From: Alcaligenes parafaecalis
GTDB lineage: Bacteria > Pseudomonadota > Gammaproteobacteria > Burkholderiales > Burkholderiaceae_B
NCBI RefSeq assembly: GCF_026344135.1
Contig: NZ_JAPKNA010000001.1
Span: 868,001 to 932,000, forward strand
Reading direction: 5' to 3'
DNA length: 64,000 nt
This document shows positions 1 through 9,237 of the stretch, piece by piece. The notes under the pieces were generated by a model. The model did not search any database. It was given only the letters and a program-made list of their open reading frames with translations, and was not told where the DNA came from. A program made the translations under genes and the position numbers. Position 1 is the first letter of the stretch; every line of letters starts with the position of its first letter.

Positions 1-380
1 TGATTACCGATCTGGCAATCGTGAGCAATATGGGTGTAGGCCATGATCCAGTTGTCATCGCCTACACGCGTCACGCCCACATCCTGCACCGTACCGGTGT
101 TGATGGTGACGTACTCGCGAACCATATTGCCATCGCCAATTTCCAGACGAGTGGGTTCACCAGCGTACTTCTTGTCCTGCGGCATGCCCCCGATGGAGCA
201 GAAACGGTAGAAATGGTTGTTGCGACCAATCGTGGTCACGCCATCTATCACACAGTGAGGGCCCACTTTGGTGCCCGCGCCAATCGTGACATTGGGCCCA
301 ATGATGCTGTAAGGCCCGACCTCAACATCATCTGCAAGCTGAGCGCCCGCTTCGATGATGGCCGTTTCATGAATACGCAT
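1..380 (-). CDS. lpxA: UDP-N-acetylglucosamine O-acyltransferase LpxA (5' part of gene; C-terminus beyond the window)
   Basis: First enzyme of lipid A synthesis, transferring 3-hydroxyacyl from acyl-ACP to UDP-GlcNAc in the cytoplasm. The 126 readable codons begin MRIHETAIIEAGAQ and show the left-handed beta-helix hexapeptide pattern (VEVGPYSIIG, VTIGAGTKVG), then the family segment FCSIGGMPQDKKY and the RLEIGDGNMVREYVTIN stretch typical of LpxA. The reading frame stays open to the left edge, so about half of the roughly 260-residue protein is missing. The ATG at 380 lies 3 bases after the fabZ stop, the usual fabZ-lpxA arrangement. Identity is firm from the motifs and context. Confidence 0.95.
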   Translation of the reverse strand, partial: MRIHETAIIEAGAQLADDVEVGPYSIIGPNVTIGAGTKVGPHCVIDGVTTIGRNNHFYRFCSIGGMPQDKKYAGEPTRLEIGDGNMVREYVTINTGTVQDVGVTRVGDDNWIMAYTHIAHDCQIGN

Positions 381-383
381 AAA

Positions 384-839
384 CTATTCTTCCAATTGAC
401 GGATAGCACACATAATTTTGGCTTCGGCAACCACCTGGCCATCGACCAGTGCACGGCCTGTGTACTTGCACAAAGCGCGGCTGATGCGGTCAGCCGTCAC
501 TTCCAGACGCAACTGATCGCCTGGCATCACGGGCTTGCGAAAACGCGCGCCATCCACACCAACCAGGTAGTAGGCCAGCTTGTTGTCCACTTTGGCATAC
601 GGATCCTCGGGATCGGTAAAAGAGAACAGCGCAGCAGCCTGAGCCATGGCTTCAATGATCAAAACACCTGGCATCACCGGCATATGGGGAAAGTGGCCGG
701 TAAAAAAGGGTTCATTCATCGACACGTTTTTAATGGCGACGATGCTCTTGCCGGGCACCAGTTCCAAGACGCGATCAACCAGCAACATCGGGTAACGATG
801 AGGGAGGCGATCCATAATTTGTCGAATGTCGAGTTCCAT
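384..839 (-). CDS. fabZ: 3-hydroxyacyl-[acyl-carrier-protein] dehydratase FabZ
   Basis: Dehydrates 3-hydroxyacyl-ACP to trans-2-enoyl-ACP in fatty acid elongation and shares its substrate pool with LpxA and LpxD on either side. The 151-residue hot-dog-fold protein has the family start ending in LPHRYPMLLVDRV. The active-site helix region GHFPHMPVMPGVLIIEAMAQ carries the expected catalytic His49 and Glu63. Length is normal. It sits 12 bases after lpxD and 3 bases before lpxA, so it is surely co-transcribed with them. Nothing is unusual. Confidence 0.97.
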   Translation of the reverse strand: MELDIRQIMDRLPHRYPMLLVDRVLELVPGKSIVAIKNVSMNEPFFTGHFPHMPVMPGVLIIEAMAQAAALFSFTDPEDPYAKVDNKLAYYLVGVDGARFRKPVMPGDQLRLEVTADRISRALCKYTGRALVDGQVVAEAKIMCAIRQLEE

Positions 840-851
840 GTCCTGTCCTGC

Positions 852-1985
852 TTATTTTTGTTTATTGATATGTTCAGATGATTCGTTTGCCCCATCGGCC
901 TGTTGACGCTCCAAAGAACGCAGGCGACGACGCAAACCGCTCAGTTGCCCCAATACGGCAGCATTTTTCTGCCAGTCCTGGTGTCCTGCAAAGGGATAAA
1001 CCCCTGTATAACGCCCGGGCTGGCTGATATTGGATGTGACGGCGGTACCGCCGGAGACGTGCACATCATCGCCCAGGACCAAGTGTCCCGAGAGCATGGC
1101 TGCCCCCGCAATCGTACAACGCGCCCCGATCTGGGTAGAGCCGGCCACCCCCACACACGCCGCCATGGCGGTATGTTCGCCGACCTGCACGTTGTGCCCG
1201 ATCATGATCTGGTTATCCAGCTTGACGCCATTGGCCAGGACGGTGTCATCCAGTGCACCACGGTCTACCGTGGTATTGGCACCGATTTCCACATCGTCAC
1301 CAATGCGTACATGGCCAATCTGCGCAATCTTGGCCCAGGCCCCCTTCCCTTTCACAGGGTCCGGCGCGAAACCAAAACCGTCAGCTCCCAGCACCACGCC
1401 CGAATGCAGAATGGCGCGCGCGCCAATATGCACCTGGTGGTACAGGGTAACGCGGGCATGCAGCAAACAATCCTGCCCCAGGGTCGAGCCTGCGCCGATG
1501 ACACAATGCGCGCCCAAACGAGTGCCGCGTCCAATCTTGACCCCGGCCTCGACCACACAGAATGGCCCGACCGACACGCCTTCGCCCAACTGAGCGCTGG
1601 GATCAATCACCGCACTGGTATGAATACCTGTAGGCAAATCCGCCATGCGAACCTGATCGAAGCGTTGCGCCAGCAGCGCATACATCAGATAAGGTTGCGA
1701 GCACAGCACCGGGATAAAAGACGGTGCAGCAGTCAGGCTTTCATAGACTTGCGGCGTCAGAATCACCACCGCAGCAGCAGTCTGCTCCAGCAGCTCCTGC
1801 ATCTTGGGATTGGACAGAAAGCTGATTTCCTCCGGGCCCGCAGAAAGCAAAGAGCCTAGGCCCCGAATCCGGGGCATAGGCTCTGTAATGCCTTCTGGCA
1901 GCTTGCAATCCAGTCCGGTCTTGTTGATGGCGTCTATAAGTTCAGACAGCTGTACAGCCTGATCAGCGTTCAGCAATACCGGCAT
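852..1985 (-). CDS. lpxD: UDP-3-O-(3-hydroxyacyl)glucosamine N-acyltransferase LpxD
   Basis: Third step of lipid A synthesis: N-acylation of UDP-3-O-acyl-glucosamine using 3-hydroxyacyl-ACP. The 377 residues comprise an N-terminal uridine-binding domain (about 1-110), a long left-handed beta-helix of hexapeptide repeats (about 115-320) and a charged C-terminal helix (SGLRRRLRSLERQQ). The catalytic-histidine segment DNQIMIGHNVQVGEH is present. The last roughly 20 residues (ADGANESSEHINKQK) are a polar tail of no known role. The gene follows skp by 6 bases and precedes fabZ by 12. Confidence 0.96.
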   Translation of the reverse strand: MPVLLNADQAVQLSELIDAINKTGLDCKLPEGITEPMPRIRGLGSLLSAGPEEISFLSNPKMQELLEQTAAAVVILTPQVYESLTAAPSFIPVLCSQPYLMYALLAQRFDQVRMADLPTGIHTSAVIDPSAQLGEGVSVGPFCVVEAGVKIGRGTRLGAHCVIGAGSTLGQDCLLHARVTLYHQVHIGARAILHSGVVLGADGFGFAPDPVKGKGAWAKIAQIGHVRIGDDVEIGANTTVDRGALDDTVLANGVKLDNQIMIGHNVQVGEHTAMAACVGVAGSTQIGARCTIAGAAMLSGHLVLGDDVHVSGGTAVTSNISQPGRYTGVYPFAGHQDWQKNAAVLGQLSGLRRRLRSLERQQADGANESSEHINKQK

Positions 1986-1991
1986 AGTGCA

Positions 1992-2546
1992 TCAACCGCC
2001 CAGTGCTTTCAGGACTTCCTCGGTGATGTCCACACGTGGGCTGACGGTCACGGCGTCCTGAATGATCAGGTCGTAGCCTTGGGAGTCAGCAATACGCTTG
2101 ATGGCGGCATCAGCCTGCTCAACAATGGCCGAGAACTCTTCGTTGCGGCGACGGTTGAAATCTTCCTGGAACTCGCGACGCTTGCGTTGCAGATCGGAGT
2201 CCAGATCAGCCAACTGACGCTGACGCTTCACACGGTCGGACTCGGACAGCACAGGAGCGTCCTTGTCGAACTTCTGAGCTTGCGAACGCAGGTTGTTAGC
2301 CAGGCGCTCCAGCTCTTCATCACGGCGCTTGAATTCTGCTTCGATTTTGGTCTGAGCAGCTTTGGCCGGTTTGGAATCACGCAAGATACGCTCTGTGCTA
2401 ACAAAACCGATTTTGGTCTGTGCCTGAACAACAGGTGCAGCGGTCATGGCGCCGACACCCAGCGCGGCAGCCAGAACGAGCGCTTTATTGCCACGCGACA
2501 AGCTGCGGGCGATGTTTGTAAGTTTTAATGCGATGTTTGACTTCAT
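1992..2546 (-). CDS. skp: Periplasmic chaperone Skp/OmpH
   Basis: Periplasmic holdase that keeps outer membrane proteins soluble on the way to BamA, which is encoded just upstream. The 184-residue product has an N-terminal signal peptide (hydrophobic ALVLAAALGVGAM, probable cleavage after VQA at residue 42). A mature part starts QTKIGFVSTERIL and is followed by a long charged coiled coil (about 65-150), the tentacle region of the Skp trimer. The C-terminal strand YDLIIQDAVTVSPRVDIT is typical. The start has AAGG about 10 bases upstream. It lies 61 bases downstream of bamA and 6 before lpxD. Confidence 0.93.
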   Translation of the reverse strand: MKSNIALKLTNIARSLSRGNKALVLAAALGVGAMTAAPVVQAQTKIGFVSTERILRDSKPAKAAQTKIEAEFKRRDEELERLANNLRSQAQKFDKDAPVLSESDRVKRQRQLADLDSDLQRKRREFQEDFNRRRNEEFSAIVEQADAAIKRIADSQGYDLIIQDAVTVSPRVDITEEVLKALGG

Positions 2547-2607
2547 GAAAAATCTACCTTGCTAATTAGGCTGCAGAATAGTGCAATTGTGCCACTAAAC
2601 ACGAACA

Positions 2608-4950
2608 TCAGAAAGCGGTACCAATCTGGAACTGGAAGGCCTGCTTATCGTCGCCTTCCTTGGCGCGCAGGGCGCGACCGTAAGACAACTGCAGAGGACC
2701 CAGCGGCGATTCCCACGACAAGCCCAGACCGGCGGCGTACTTCCAGCCGCATGGGTCTTCCGACAGACGATCAGGTTGGCCCATAGCGCAACCACCGCTT
2801 GTGTTGTCAACCTTACCGGCATCGGCAAAGACGAACCAGCGCAAGGTACGGTCACGCGAAGCACCAGGGAATGGCAGGTACAACTGAGCGTTGGCGATCA
2901 TACGGCGCGAACCACCCAGATAGTTCCCGGTCAGAGTATCGCGCGGCCCCAAGGAGGCCCCCTCGAAACCACGGACCGAACCAATACCACCCGCGTACAC
3001 GTTCTTGATAACCGGGAAGGTCTTATTACCAACGCTGCGACCCCAATCGATCGCACCATTCAAGGCCAAGGTGTAAGAGCGGCCCAATGGAATGTAGTGC
3101 TGGTGGCTGGCCCGCAGCATGTAGTAGCTCAAGTCCATCGTGCCCAAATCGGCCGACAGATTCGTCAAGCTACCTTTTTTAGGTGCAATCGCGCTGTCAC
3201 GGGTATCTTTAGACCAGCCCAAATTGAAAATAAACGTATTGGTACGCTCACCGTACTCTTCCACGTAATCCTGATAGGCACGTGGCGTGTACTGGGGGCT
3301 CAGGCGTGAGAGCTTGTTCTGCTCAAAGTTCACACCCATGAAAATACGATCGTACTCCGAGATAGGAACACCAAAGTTCAAGCCAGCACCGATAGCCGTA
3401 TTTTGGTAATCACCCCAGCCGGCATTGGAGCGGTAAGGAGTGGTACGACGATAGTAAATCGAAGTGGTCTTGCTGATACCGTCGCCGGTCCAGAAAGGAT
3501 TGGTGTGGCTGATCACTGCCGCACGGTTAATTTTACTGGTGTTGACCTGCAAGGACAGGCTGTTACCACTACCAAAAATATTGTCCTGGCTAATACCGGC
3601 CGACAACATCAGTTTGTCAGTGGAACCATAGCCAATACCCAGGTTCACCAGACCCGTGGGTTTTTCTTTTACTTCCACGTTCACGTCGACCTGGTCAGGT
3701 GAGCCGGGAACCGGTTTGGTATTCACATCCACTTCATTGAAGTAACCCAGACGGTCGACACGATCACGCGAGAATTTGATGGCGTCCGAATCGTACCAGG
3801 CTGCTTCTTGCTGGCGCATTTCACGGCGCACGACTTCGTCACGAGTACGAACGTTGCCACCGATTTCGATACGACGCACGTAAACGCGACGACCGGGGTC
3901 AACATAGAAAGTCAGATCAGCCGTGTGATTTTCACGATCCAATACCGGGTTCGGGTTGGCGTTGGCAAACGCATAGCCCAAACCGCCCAGGTACTCAGTA
4001 ATCGCCTTCACGGTTGCGCTGGTTTTATCAGAAGAGAAAATCTCGCCTTCTTTTTGTTGAACCAAGGGTTGAATCTTGTCGTCCAGACCCAGCAGATCAC
4101 CGGCCAATTTCACGCTGTTCAGCGTGTAGGGCTGGCCTTCGTGCACGGTCAAGGTGATGTAAATGTCTTTACGGTCGGGAGAAATAGAGACTTGTGGAGG
4201 CTCTGCCGAGTACTCCAGGAAACCACGATTCAGGTAGTAAGAGCGGATACGCTCCATATCACCTTCCAGCTTTTCACGGGAATACTTATCGGTACCGGTG
4301 TACCAAGTCATCATGCCCGAGGTTGTCAGCTCCATCTGATCCATCAAGTCGCTTTGCGAAAAGGCTTCGCTACCGACGATGCGAATTTCTTTGATCTTGG
4401 CCAGGCCACCCTCAAAGATATCGAAGCTCACACCCACACGGTTACGTGGCAAAGGCGTGATGATAGGCGTGATTTCCACACCATACTTGCCCTTGGACAA
4501 GTACTGTTGCTTCAGCTCGAATTCAGCGCGTTCCAGCATGGAACGGTCAAAAACCCGGCCTTCTCCAAAGCCGACCTGGGCCAGGGAGTTCGTAATATTC
4601 TTGGCGTCAAACTCGCGCATGCCGTTAAAGGACACGGAGGCGATGGTTGGGCGCTCTTTGACGTTGACGATCAGCACATTAGTGCCGGTGTCAATTTGCA
4701 CGTCGCTGAAAAAGCCTGTGGCGTACAAACGCTGAATCGCGTCAGCCGCCTGCTCTTCCGAGAAGGACTCACCGACTTTGACCGGCAAAGACGAGAACAC
4801 GGCGCCGGGATCGACCCGCTGGATGCCGTTGACTTGAATATCGCGCACGACAAACGGTGCAAATGCATTCGCCAAGGCGGGAGCAAGCAGACTTGCCACC
4901 AATACGGGCAGAACACGCAACGCAAAAGTAGGTTTCCGGCTAAACGACAT
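2608..4950 (-). CDS. bamA: Outer membrane protein assembly factor BamA
   Basis: Central subunit of the BAM complex, which folds and inserts beta-barrel proteins into the outer membrane. From the ATG at 4950 it has 780 residues: a signal peptide (cleavage likely after LANA, residue 29), five POTRA domains (about 30-430) and a 16-strand barrel. The conserved lid motif SVRGFEG is present, and the protein ends in phenylalanine (QFQIGTAF), the usual C-terminal barrel signal. I chose 4950 because AAGGA lies 9 bases upstream and the signal peptide begins there. The frame could extend to 5040, but that would overlap rseP and put 30 unlikely residues before the signal peptide. Confidence 0.96.
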   Translation of the reverse strand: MSFSRKPTFALRVLPVLVASLLAPALANAFAPFVVRDIQVNGIQRVDPGAVFSSLPVKVGESFSEEQAADAIQRLYATGFFSDVQIDTGTNVLIVNVKERPTIASVSFNGMREFDAKNITNSLAQVGFGEGRVFDRSMLERAEFELKQQYLSKGKYGVEITPIITPLPRNRVGVSFDIFEGGLAKIKEIRIVGSEAFSQSDLMDQMELTTSGMMTWYTGTDKYSREKLEGDMERIRSYYLNRGFLEYSAEPPQVSISPDRKDIYITLTVHEGQPYTLNSVKLAGDLLGLDDKIQPLVQQKEGEIFSSDKTSATVKAITEYLGGLGYAFANANPNPVLDRENHTADLTFYVDPGRRVYVRRIEIGGNVRTRDEVVRREMRQQEAAWYDSDAIKFSRDRVDRLGYFNEVDVNTKPVPGSPDQVDVNVEVKEKPTGLVNLGIGYGSTDKLMLSAGISQDNIFGSGNSLSLQVNTSKINRAAVISHTNPFWTGDGISKTTSIYYRRTTPYRSNAGWGDYQNTAIGAGLNFGVPISEYDRIFMGVNFEQNKLSRLSPQYTPRAYQDYVEEYGERTNTFIFNLGWSKDTRDSAIAPKKGSLTNLSADLGTMDLSYYMLRASHQHYIPLGRSYTLALNGAIDWGRSVGNKTFPVIKNVYAGGIGSVRGFEGASLGPRDTLTGNYLGGSRRMIANAQLYLPFPGASRDRTLRWFVFADAGKVDNTSGGCAMGQPDRLSEDPCGWKYAAGLGLSWESPLGPLQLSYGRALRAKEGDDKQAFQFQIGTAF

Positions 4951-5002
4951 CCTGGACAATCCTTGGTCGGTCAAATGGTTGGAAATTGTATGCCACCCGC
5001 TC

Positions 5003-6325
5003 TCAACTGAAAAGGCGGGTGATGTCATTAAAAAAAGCAATACTCATCAGTGCGGCCAATAAGGCCAGGCCCAGGCGCTGCCCGATGAGCATCATACGCT
5101 CTGAAGCGGGCTTGCCGCGCACAGCTTCGATGGCATAGTACAGTAGATGCCCCCCGTCCAGCATAGGCACGGGCAATAAATTCAGTAAACCAATGCTAAT
5201 ACTGATCAAGGCCAGGAAATTCAGGTAGGCAATAAAGCCGATACGCGCTGTCTGGCCCGCATAATCCGCAATAGTAACCGGCCCGCTGACATTACGTACA
5301 GAGACTTCCCCGCTAATCATGCGCCCGATCATCTTTAAAGAGAACCAGAAGGTCTGCCCAGTACGGGTAAATCCGCGTTCCACGCTCTCGACTGGGCCAT
5401 AACGCACCAGCGTCATCGGCATATCCATAGCGACTTGTGCCCCAATACGCCCTTGATCACTGGCATCGCCTTGGGGAGTCACCTGCAAGCGTTGAATTTC
5501 ACCTTCGCGCAGTACGTCCAGCTCCAGCGTTTTGCCTGCCGATTGTTGCACCTTTTGAACAAAGGGCGTAATACCGGGCTCGATCAAATCATCCAGCCTG
5601 AGAATGACGTCATTTTTTTGCATGCCTGCTTGCTCGGCCGCACTGTCTTTAAACACTTCCTGGACGATAGAGCGTGCCGGACGCAAAACCAGCCCGGCCT
5701 GTGCCATCAAATCCTGCCCACTTGGCAAAATCTCGCCCGCCGGTAATGTCAGGTAACGATTCTGTTCATGACCGAGCAGATCCTGCACCCCGACTTCCAG
5801 CTCGCCACCCGAAGACAAGGCGTCCATAAAGGCCCAGCGCGCCTGAAACCAGGAATCAACAGGCTTGCCATCCACGGAGGTCAAACGGTCTCCTGCCTGA
5901 AAGCCCGCCAAGGCTGCTGGCGTTTCCGCCGGAACAGGACCAATTTGCGCAACCGGTTCTTCTGTACCCAGCAAACCAACAAAAGCGTAAATCACCACCG
6001 CCAGAATCAAGTTCGCCATCGGCCCGGCCAGCACAATCGCAGCACGTTGTCGCAATGGTTTCTGATTGAAAGATTCGTCGATCTGCGACTGCGTAGCATG
6101 AGCAGGCGGATCATTTTGCATGGCGACATAGCCGCCCAAGGGCAAGGCTGAGACGGCCCACTCGGTGCCGTTCTTGTCAAAACGTCGATACAGCACCTTG
6201 CCAAAACCGATGGAAAAGCGCTCTACCCGTACACCGCAGCGGCGTGCAACCCAGTAGTGGCCCAGCTCGTGAAAAGTCACCAGCACACCCAAGGCCACCA
6301 AGAAAGCCAGAACGGTGAACAACAT
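5003..6325 (-). CDS. rseP: Site-2 intramembrane zinc metalloprotease RseP
   Basis: Inner membrane protease that cleaves transmembrane anti-sigma factors such as RseA, and also clears signal peptide remnants, linking envelope stress to transcription. The 440-residue protein opens with a membrane helix holding the zinc motif HELGH (residues 19-23). Two PDZ domains follow in the periplasmic middle (about 120-300), then the second metal-site segment LLPVPMLDGGH (Asp390) in a C-terminal helix. Length matches the family. It lies between dxr (11 bases upstream) and bamA (52 bases downstream), the common dxr-rseP-bamA order. Confidence 0.96.
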   Translation of the reverse strand: MLFTVLAFLVALGVLVTFHELGHYWVARRCGVRVERFSIGFGKVLYRRFDKNGTEWAVSALPLGGYVAMQNDPPAHATQSQIDESFNQKPLRQRAAIVLAGPMANLILAVVIYAFVGLLGTEEPVAQIGPVPAETPAALAGFQAGDRLTSVDGKPVDSWFQARWAFMDALSSGGELEVGVQDLLGHEQNRYLTLPAGEILPSGQDLMAQAGLVLRPARSIVQEVFKDSAAEQAGMQKNDVILRLDDLIEPGITPFVQKVQQSAGKTLELDVLREGEIQRLQVTPQGDASDQGRIGAQVAMDMPMTLVRYGPVESVERGFTRTGQTFWFSLKMIGRMISGEVSVRNVSGPVTIADYAGQTARIGFIAYLNFLALISISIGLLNLLPVPMLDGGHLLYYAIEAVRGKPASERMMLIGQRLGLALLAALMSIAFFNDITRLFS

Positions 6326-6336
6326 GTTAATTCCTG

Positions 6337-7539
6337 TTAAATACGCGCAGAACTACGGCAGTAATCCAGCGCGAGCGAACGTGTTTCGCTATCCAGTGCC
6401 AGGACTCCATCCAAGGCGTCCAAAGCCTGACTGGCTCGGCCATTGAGCTTGTCCAGACAGTGCTCGATCACAGCCGGGATCTGAGTATAGCCAATCTGCC
6501 GTTCCAGAAAACGGTCGACGGCGATCTCATTGGCAGCATTCAATGTGACACAAGCCGCCTGACTATCACGCAACGCGTCATAAGCCAGCTTCAAACAGGG
6601 AAACCGCAGAAAGTCGGGCTGTTCAAAATCAAGACGGCCCATAGTCGCCAGATCCAGCAAACCCACTCCGCTGTACAGGCGCTCCGGGAAGCCCAGACCA
6701 TAGGCAATCGCCGTACGCATATCAGGCTGACCCAACTGCGCCAGCACCGAGCCGTCTATGTACTCAACCATGGAATGAATGACGCTTTGCGGATGCACCA
6801 CTACATCAATCTGATCCACGGGTACGGAAAACAACCAGTGCGCCTCAATGACTTCCAGGCCTTTATTCAGCATGGTGGCCGAATCCACGGAGATCTTGCG
6901 GCCCATGCTCCAGTTGGGATGGGCGCAGGCTTGCTCGGGCGTCACTGCATCCAGCTCGGACAAGCTGCGCGCGCGGAAAGGACCGCCGGAAGCCGTCACC
7001 AAAAGGCGACGTAAAGCTGCAACAGGCTGACCAGGCTCGGGAGGCACCTCACCGGCCAAACATTGATAGATCGCACTGTGCTCGGAGTCGATAGGCATAA
7101 GCTGTGCCCCGCCCTCTTGCACCGCCTGCATGAAGATGCGGCCCGCCGCGACCAGCGCTTCTTTATTGGCCAGCAAAACACGCTTGCCCGCACGCGCTGC
7201 TGCCAAGGCCGAAGGCAGACCGGCAGCCCCGATAATGGCCGCCATCACCGTGGTCACTTGTGGGTCCGCTGCTGTGTCAGCCAAGGCCTGTGCACCCAAA
7301 CGAATCTCGGGCAAGGTGCCACCCTGCCAGGCCGCCAGAAAACGGCTGCGGGCGGCTTCATCCGGCACCAGAACAATGCGGGCGGCACTGTCGCGAGCTT
7401 GTTGAGCCAGCAGCTCCATACGACTGTGGCCACTCAAGGCATAAACCGCCATCCGATCAGGATGGCGAGCAATCACATCCAGTGTGCTGACACCAATAGA
7501 GCCAGTGGCCCCTAACACACAAACATGCTGGAAACTCAT
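6337..7539 (-). CDS. dxr: 1-deoxy-D-xylulose 5-phosphate reductoisomerase
   Basis: Converts DXP to 2-C-methyl-D-erythritol 4-phosphate with NADPH, the committed step of the MEP isoprenoid pathway; undecaprenyl synthesis by UppS nearby uses its products. The 400 residues begin with the NADPH loop GATGSIG (10-16), followed by LLANKEALVAAG and the metal-binding segment MPIDSEHSAIYQ. The motif SATMLNKGLEVIEAHWLF then comes in the catalytic domain. AGGAAG 6 to 7 bases before the ATG supports the start. It is the target of fosmidomycin in other bacteria. Confidence 0.96.
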   Translation of the reverse strand: MSFQHVCVLGATGSIGVSTLDVIARHPDRMAVYALSGHSRMELLAQQARDSAARIVLVPDEAARSRFLAAWQGGTLPEIRLGAQALADTAADPQVTTVMAAIIGAAGLPSALAAARAGKRVLLANKEALVAAGRIFMQAVQEGGAQLMPIDSEHSAIYQCLAGEVPPEPGQPVAALRRLLVTASGGPFRARSLSELDAVTPEQACAHPNWSMGRKISVDSATMLNKGLEVIEAHWLFSVPVDQIDVVVHPQSVIHSMVEYIDGSVLAQLGQPDMRTAIAYGLGFPERLYSGVGLLDLATMGRLDFEQPDFLRFPCLKLAYDALRDSQAACVTLNAANEIAVDRFLERQIGYTQIPAVIEHCLDKLNGRASQALDALDGVLALDSETRSLALDYCRSSARI

Positions 7540-7579
7540 GAGTTCTTCCTTGACGCAAACGCTTTAAACCCACGCAGGA

Positions 7580-8434
7580 TTAAAAGAGCCACGCCCCGCT
7601 TAATAGCAAGGCTACGGGAGCGACCGGCAACAAGGCGTCGATACGGTCGTACACCCCACCATGTCCGGGCAATAATTGGCTGGAATCTTTAACAGCAGCG
7701 CGGCGCTTGAGCAGGGACTCGAACAAGTCACCCACAATGGACAAGGCTGCCAGAGCCACACCCAAGGCAGCCGTTGCCACCCATCCCCAACGCTGCACAA
7801 TATCGGCCGCAAAGCTGCCGGACCAGTTGGCGCTAGCCAACATCCATATGGCAGCCGCCACCATACCACCCACCGCTCCGGCCCAGGTTTTACCAGGACT
7901 GACACGAGGAGCGAGCTTGGCTTTACCAAAGGCTCGACCGGCAAAATAAGCGGCGATATCCGCTACCCAAATCAGGACCAGCAGGGACAGTACATAAACA
8001 ATGCCCTGCTCGTGCAAAAACAGATACAGACTGGCCCATGCGACCAGGGGAGCCAAGACCCCCATCACGCTTAGCAAGACGCCTTGCGCACGCTGTGTTG
8101 CCTGTCCCTGGAGAACCAGGCCAGTCGCCCCAACGATCCACAAGGCTGCCATCAGCGGCACCAGGGCGCGATAGACCAGATCAGCCGCTTGCCCTTGCGG
8201 ACCCGTTTCATACCAGTACACGCTCAGCCACAGCATCAGCGCGCCATTCAGCAAGGCCAAGGGCCAGGCCCACCGCTGCTGCTCCTGAGACAGACTCAGG
8301 CGTTCCCACTCCCAGCAAGCCAGGGTACTCATCAGGACAAAAATAGCCAACAAAGGCCAGCGCACCGGGGCAAGCATGGCCGCGCCCAGGATGATCAGCA
8401 TGATCACGGCGGTGATGACTCGTTGTTTCAACAT
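7580..8434 (-). CDS. cdsA: Phosphatidate cytidylyltransferase CdsA
   Basis: Makes CDP-diacylglycerol from phosphatidate and CTP in the inner membrane, the branch point for all phospholipids. The 284-residue protein is mostly hydrophobic, with about eight membrane helices. Near its C-terminus it carries the CdsA signature: LKRRAAVKDSSQLLPGHGG followed by DRID. The ATG at 8434 is preferred because GGAG lies 9 bases upstream and MLKQRVITA is the standard family start. A longer frame reaches 8548, but only by overlapping uppS. The gap to the uppS stop is 13 bases. Confidence 0.94.
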   Translation of the reverse strand: MLKQRVITAVIMLIILGAAMLAPVRWPLLAIFVLMSTLACWEWERLSLSQEQQRWAWPLALLNGALMLWLSVYWYETGPQGQAADLVYRALVPLMAALWIVGATGLVLQGQATQRAQGVLLSVMGVLAPLVAWASLYLFLHEQGIVYVLSLLVLIWVADIAAYFAGRAFGKAKLAPRVSPGKTWAGAVGGMVAAAIWMLASANWSGSFAADIVQRWGWVATAALGVALAALSIVGDLFESLLKRRAAVKDSSQLLPGHGGVYDRIDALLPVAPVALLLSGAWLF

Positions 8435-8447
8435 AGATAAGGCTCCG

Positions 8448-9215
8448 TCAAGGCGCGGGGGTACCCTGCACCTGGGCACTGGTGCGCCCAAAGCGCCGCT
8501 CGCGCCCACGATACCACTCGAAGGCCTGCTCAAGCTGCGCCCGGTCAAAATCCGGCCAGTACGCGTCTGTAAAGTACAGTTCGGTGTAGGCCATCTGCCA
8601 GATCAGAAAATTGGAAATGCGGCGCTCGCCGCCCGTACGGATGAATAAATCCGGCTCAGGAGCGTACGACATCGCTAGATAGGGACTGAACATGGCCTCA
8701 TCCAACTGCTCGGGATGATCAACCAAATGGGGATGGGCTGCCAGCGCCTTATGAGTCGCCTGCAAAATATCCCAACGACCGCCGTAATTGGCCGCAATCG
8801 TCAAATGCAAGGTGTCGTTATCGCGGGTTTGTTCTTCTGCATCGGCAATCAGCCCACGCAATTCTTCGCTAAAGGCAGACAGCTCGCCAATAATATGAAG
8901 TCGGACGCCGCTTTTTTTAAGCGTTGCCACTTCTTTTTGCAGCATCTTGACGAACAGTCCCATCAAGAGGGACACCTCTTCGGGAGGACGTCGCCAGTTC
9001 TCGGAGCTAAATGCAAAGAGAGTCAGATAACGCACGCCGAGCTCGCCACAGGCCTCGACAATGCGTCGCACAGTTTGCACACCACGCAAGTGCCCTGCCG
9101 TGCGTGGCAAAAGACGACGGGTTGCCCATCGTCCATTGCCGTCCATGACAATCGCCAGGTGGCCAGGAACCTGACCGTGTTCCGGAATAGTTTGGGTAGA
9201 ACTGAAAGAAATCAC
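8448..9215 (-). CDS. uppS: Undecaprenyl diphosphate synthase (cis-prenyltransferase)
   Basis: Adds eight cis-isoprene units to farnesyl diphosphate to build the C55 carrier used for peptidoglycan and O-antigen. The 255 residues contain the catalytic-aspartate motif MDGNGRWA (Asp25), the substrate segment FAFSSENWRRP, and the C-terminal signature RTGGERRISNFLIWQ, followed by ELYFTDAYWPDF. Length is normal with a slightly extended polar N-terminus. It lies 22 bases after frr and 13 before cdsA. Confidence 0.96.
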   Translation of the reverse strand: MISFSSTQTIPEHGQVPGHLAIVMDGNGRWATRRLLPRTAGHLRGVQTVRRIVEACGELGVRYLTLFAFSSENWRRPPEEVSLLMGLFVKMLQKEVATLKKSGVRLHIIGELSAFSEELRGLIADAEEQTRDNDTLHLTIAANYGGRWDILQATHKALAAHPHLVDHPEQLDEAMFSPYLAMSYAPEPDLFIRTGGERRISNFLIWQMAYTELYFTDAYWPDFDRAQLEQAFEWYRGRERRFGRTSAQVQGTPAP

Positions 9216-9237
9216 CTAGCCACCTGTGCAAAAGCCG

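Noticed and set aside
2547..2607. Possible sigma-54 promoter (TGGCAC near TTGC) between bamA and skp
   Set aside because: The spacing between the two elements is too short for a -24/-12 promoter.
4951..5040. N-terminal extension of bamA by 30 codons
   Set aside because: It would overlap rseP and place extra residues before a normal signal peptide; the ATG at 4950 has a good ribosome-binding site.
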